From the NCBI GenBank assembly GCA_030613285.1, contig JAUWME010000112.1, forward strand, positions 1 to 7,264: DNA of 7,264 nt, read 5' to 3'. The stretch comes from Candidatus Zymogenus sp. Lineage in GTDB: Bacteria; Desulfobacterota; Zymogenia; Zymogenales; Zymogenaceae. The notes below the pieces were generated by a model, which saw only the letters and a list, made by a program, of their open reading frames with translations, was not told where the DNA came from and did not search any database. The position numbers and the translations under genes are program-made. Positions within the stretch are counted from its first letter, which is position 1. Every line of letters begins with the position of its first letter. Of this stretch, positions 5,585 through 7,264 are shown piece by piece.

Positions 5585-7264
5585 ATGAAAATAGGTGAAA
5601 AAGGGAAAAAAGGGGAAAAGGGCCAGCTTATTAAAAAGAGGCACGCATTCTACAGGAAGCTGGCCATCTACGTTACCAATCACCCATACATTACAATTTC
5701 CCTTGTCCTTCTTGTGTCCATCTTCTTTGCAATTAATATTTTTAAATTAGAAATCGACCCTGACCCGTGGAAGATGCTCCCGGCCGATGACCCTGCCGTT
5801 GTTTACTGGAACGAGGTTGAAGAGATTTTCGGTAGGTCTGATGCGGCCATTATCGCCGTGGTGGCGCCAGATACCATCTACAACAAAGATTCATTGAGAA
5901 AGGTCTCTGAGCTGACCGAGATGATGGAGGCATTGACTATCGTCACCGAGGATGATTTGAAGACAATCGATAAGCTCATCAAGAAGACCGACGGTGATGT
6001 GAAGGAGCTTTTGATAAAGATCCCCGAAGGTGGCATAACAAAGGGCGACCTTGGCTCTGTGAAAGACGTTTTGAGGATTCTCAGAAATGCTGAAGACCCA
6101 GACGAGGACCTAATCGAGACGATTGAAGATATCAGGATTGGACTTGATCCTTTTGAGGAGTTGATGAGCCTTTCTACGGTTGAGAACATCGTAAGTAAGG
6201 GTGACGTCATAGAAACCGGCCCAGTGATGAAAGATTTGCCGAAGAATGCAGATGATTTAAAACTTATACGGGATGCTATTCTCGACAACGAAATGCTATC
6301 GGGAAAGCTCGTCTCGGAAGATGAGACCTCCACCGTAATTTTTACAAATCTTACCTACGAAAGTCACGAAGAGAGGACAATCGCCATCTATTCCGCCTTA
6401 AAGGAGATGGTGGAAAAATTGGGGGGGCCTGAAGAATATTACGTCTCTGGAACTCCCATGATAATGAGTCTTCAGGGGAGGTACATGAAGGACGATATGT
6501 CGTCTCTCATCCCTGCGGTAATTATCCTTATTATGATAATCCTCTTTGTCATCTTCAGGAACTTTAGGGGGATGATAACCCCGCTTTTGGTAGTAATTTT
6601 CAGCATGGTTTGGACGATGGGGTTGATGGCGCTTCTTGGCTATTCAATCTCCATTGTTTCCACAGCACTTCCGGTGATGCTTGTGGCGATAGGCTGCGCT
6701 GACGGGATACATATCATCACCGAGTTTTATGGAAGGCTTTCCGGTGGGGACGACAAACGGGAAGCGTTGGTGGACACCATGGAGGAGATTTCATCGCCTG
6801 TGGTGATGACGTCTCTGACCAGTATGGCGGGGTTTGGGTCGCTGGTAACATCGGGGTTAAGTCCAATTCGGGAGTTCGGCGCCTTTACGGCATTTGGGAT
6901 ATTTGCCGCAATGATCTTTTCCTTGACGTTTCTCCCAGCCATGATGATGGTACTTAGACCGCCGGAAAAGTTGGGGATGGCAGTGGACAGAAACCACAGT
7001 GTGACGCTGCTGGCGCGTTTTCTGGAGGTGCTGGGACGTATCTCGATTGGCAAATATCGTTGGGTCATTGGGATAATGGTTCCCTTGTTTTTCCTTGTTG
7101 CATTTACAGCAACAAAGGTAGAAGTCGGCTACGGTTTTATGAGGGATTTTAAAAAGAGGAGTGAAATTGTCGTCGCCGACAAAAAAATAAACGAGAAATT
7201 TCCGGGCAGTACCAGTTTTAACATCATAATCGATTCGGGAGAGGTTGACGGCGCTAAAGACCCC
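5585..7264 (+). CDS. MMPL/RND-superfamily transporter, C-terminus cut by window edge
   Basis: 560 residues are visible in an open frame to the window end. A Lys/Gly-rich cytoplasmic start is followed by a first membrane helix (about 36-53) and the DPDPWKMLPADDP entry (58-70) into a large acidic extracytoplasmic loop (about 54-305). A cluster of helices follows: about 308-324, 333-352, 356-373, one around 400-425, and a sixth ending in TFLPAMMM. After a cytoplasmic linker comes a seventh helix (WVIGIMVPLFFLVAF) and the start of a second loop. This is the N-terminal half and more of a two-fold-repeated RND protein of the MMPL type, which exports lipids or other hydrophobic molecules using the proton gradient. 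The fourth-helix motif reads GCADGIH: Asp373, the expected proton-relay residue, is kept, but the usual following Tyr is Gly. The ATG at 5585 has a weak AGGTAA site (5572-5577). The cargo cannot be inferred. Confidence 0.88.
   Translation, partial: MKIGEKGKKGEKGQLIKKRHAFYRKLAIYVTNHPYITISLVLLVSIFFAINIFKLEIDPDPWKMLPADDPAVVYWNEVEEIFGRSDAAIIAVVAPDTIYNKDSLRKVSELTEMMEALTIVTEDDLKTIDKLIKKTDGDVKELLIKIPEGGITKGDLGSVKDVLRILRNAEDPDEDLIETIEDIRIGLDPFEELMSLSTVENIVSKGDVIETGPVMKDLPKNADDLKLIRDAILDNEMLSGKLVSEDETSTVIFTNLTYESHEERTIAIYSALKEMVEKLGGPEEYYVSGTPMIMSLQGRYMKDDMSSLIPAVIILIMIILFVIFRNFRGMITPLLVVIFSMVWTMGLMALLGYSISIVSTALPVMLVAIGCADGIHIITEFYGRLSGGDDKREALVDTMEEISSPVVMTSLTSMAGFGSLVTSGLSPIREFGAFTAFGIFAAMIFSLTFLPAMMMVLRPPEKLGMAVDRNHSVTLLARFLEVLGRISIGKYRWVIGIMVPLFFLVAFTATKVEVGYGFMRDFKKRSEIVVADKKINEKFPGSTSFNIIIDSGEVDGAKDP

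Noticed and set aside
5878..7068. Minus-strand Ser-rich frames opposite the RND gene
   Set aside because: They are antisense to a continuous 560-codon frame with MMPL motifs; Ser-rich composition is typical of a shadow frame.

Overview
The window looks like a chromosomal segment of a Gram-negative, probably anaerobic or facultative bacterium, perhaps of a deltaproteobacteria-like lineage. The assignment is weak. It rests on gene content: a SpoIID-like protein outside any sporulation cluster, a free-standing DUF1858 disulfide protein, a single-chain MMPL/RND exporter, a UspA protein, and a PlsB-type acyltransferase joined to a GpsA-type dehydrogenase. There is no rRNA, tRNA, CRISPR array, transposase or phage gene.

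Layout. Positions 1-2165 hold a minus-strand pair transcribed leftward from a promoter near 2210-2237. The first gene is a universal stress protein (1728-2165). Thirteen bases later comes a long gene (start 1714, running off the left edge) whose product has a glycerol-3-phosphate acyltransferase-like region followed by the Rossmann domain of glycerol-3-phosphate dehydrogenase. Both parts show substitutions at signature positions. Positions 2166-2440 are a divergent promoter region. From it a SpoIID/LytB-type peptidoglycan enzyme (2441-3727) is read rightward.

Positions 3728-4673 form an AT-rich island with one gene and its own promoter. The gene encodes a UPF0489-like protein with arginase-fold metal motifs, and its base composition differs sharply from its neighbours, which suggests transfer. 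Positions 4674-5061 have no convincing gene. They hold an 8-bp-stem hairpin and a degenerate repeat array related to AATTACCAGCAACCCCAA, spaced about 20-48 bases. Positions 5062-5277 (minus) encode a 71-residue DUF1858 CxxC protein with a strong promoter at 5329-5360. After a 307-base gap with two small palindromes, an MMPL/RND transporter (5585 onward) runs off the right edge.

The genes do not form one obvious pathway. Envelope biology is the common thread: phospholipid precursor chemistry, peptidoglycan cleavage and an envelope exporter. The most notable items are the acyltransferase-dehydrogenase fusion with altered key residues, the foreign-looking UPF0489 gene, and the repeat array just beyond it.
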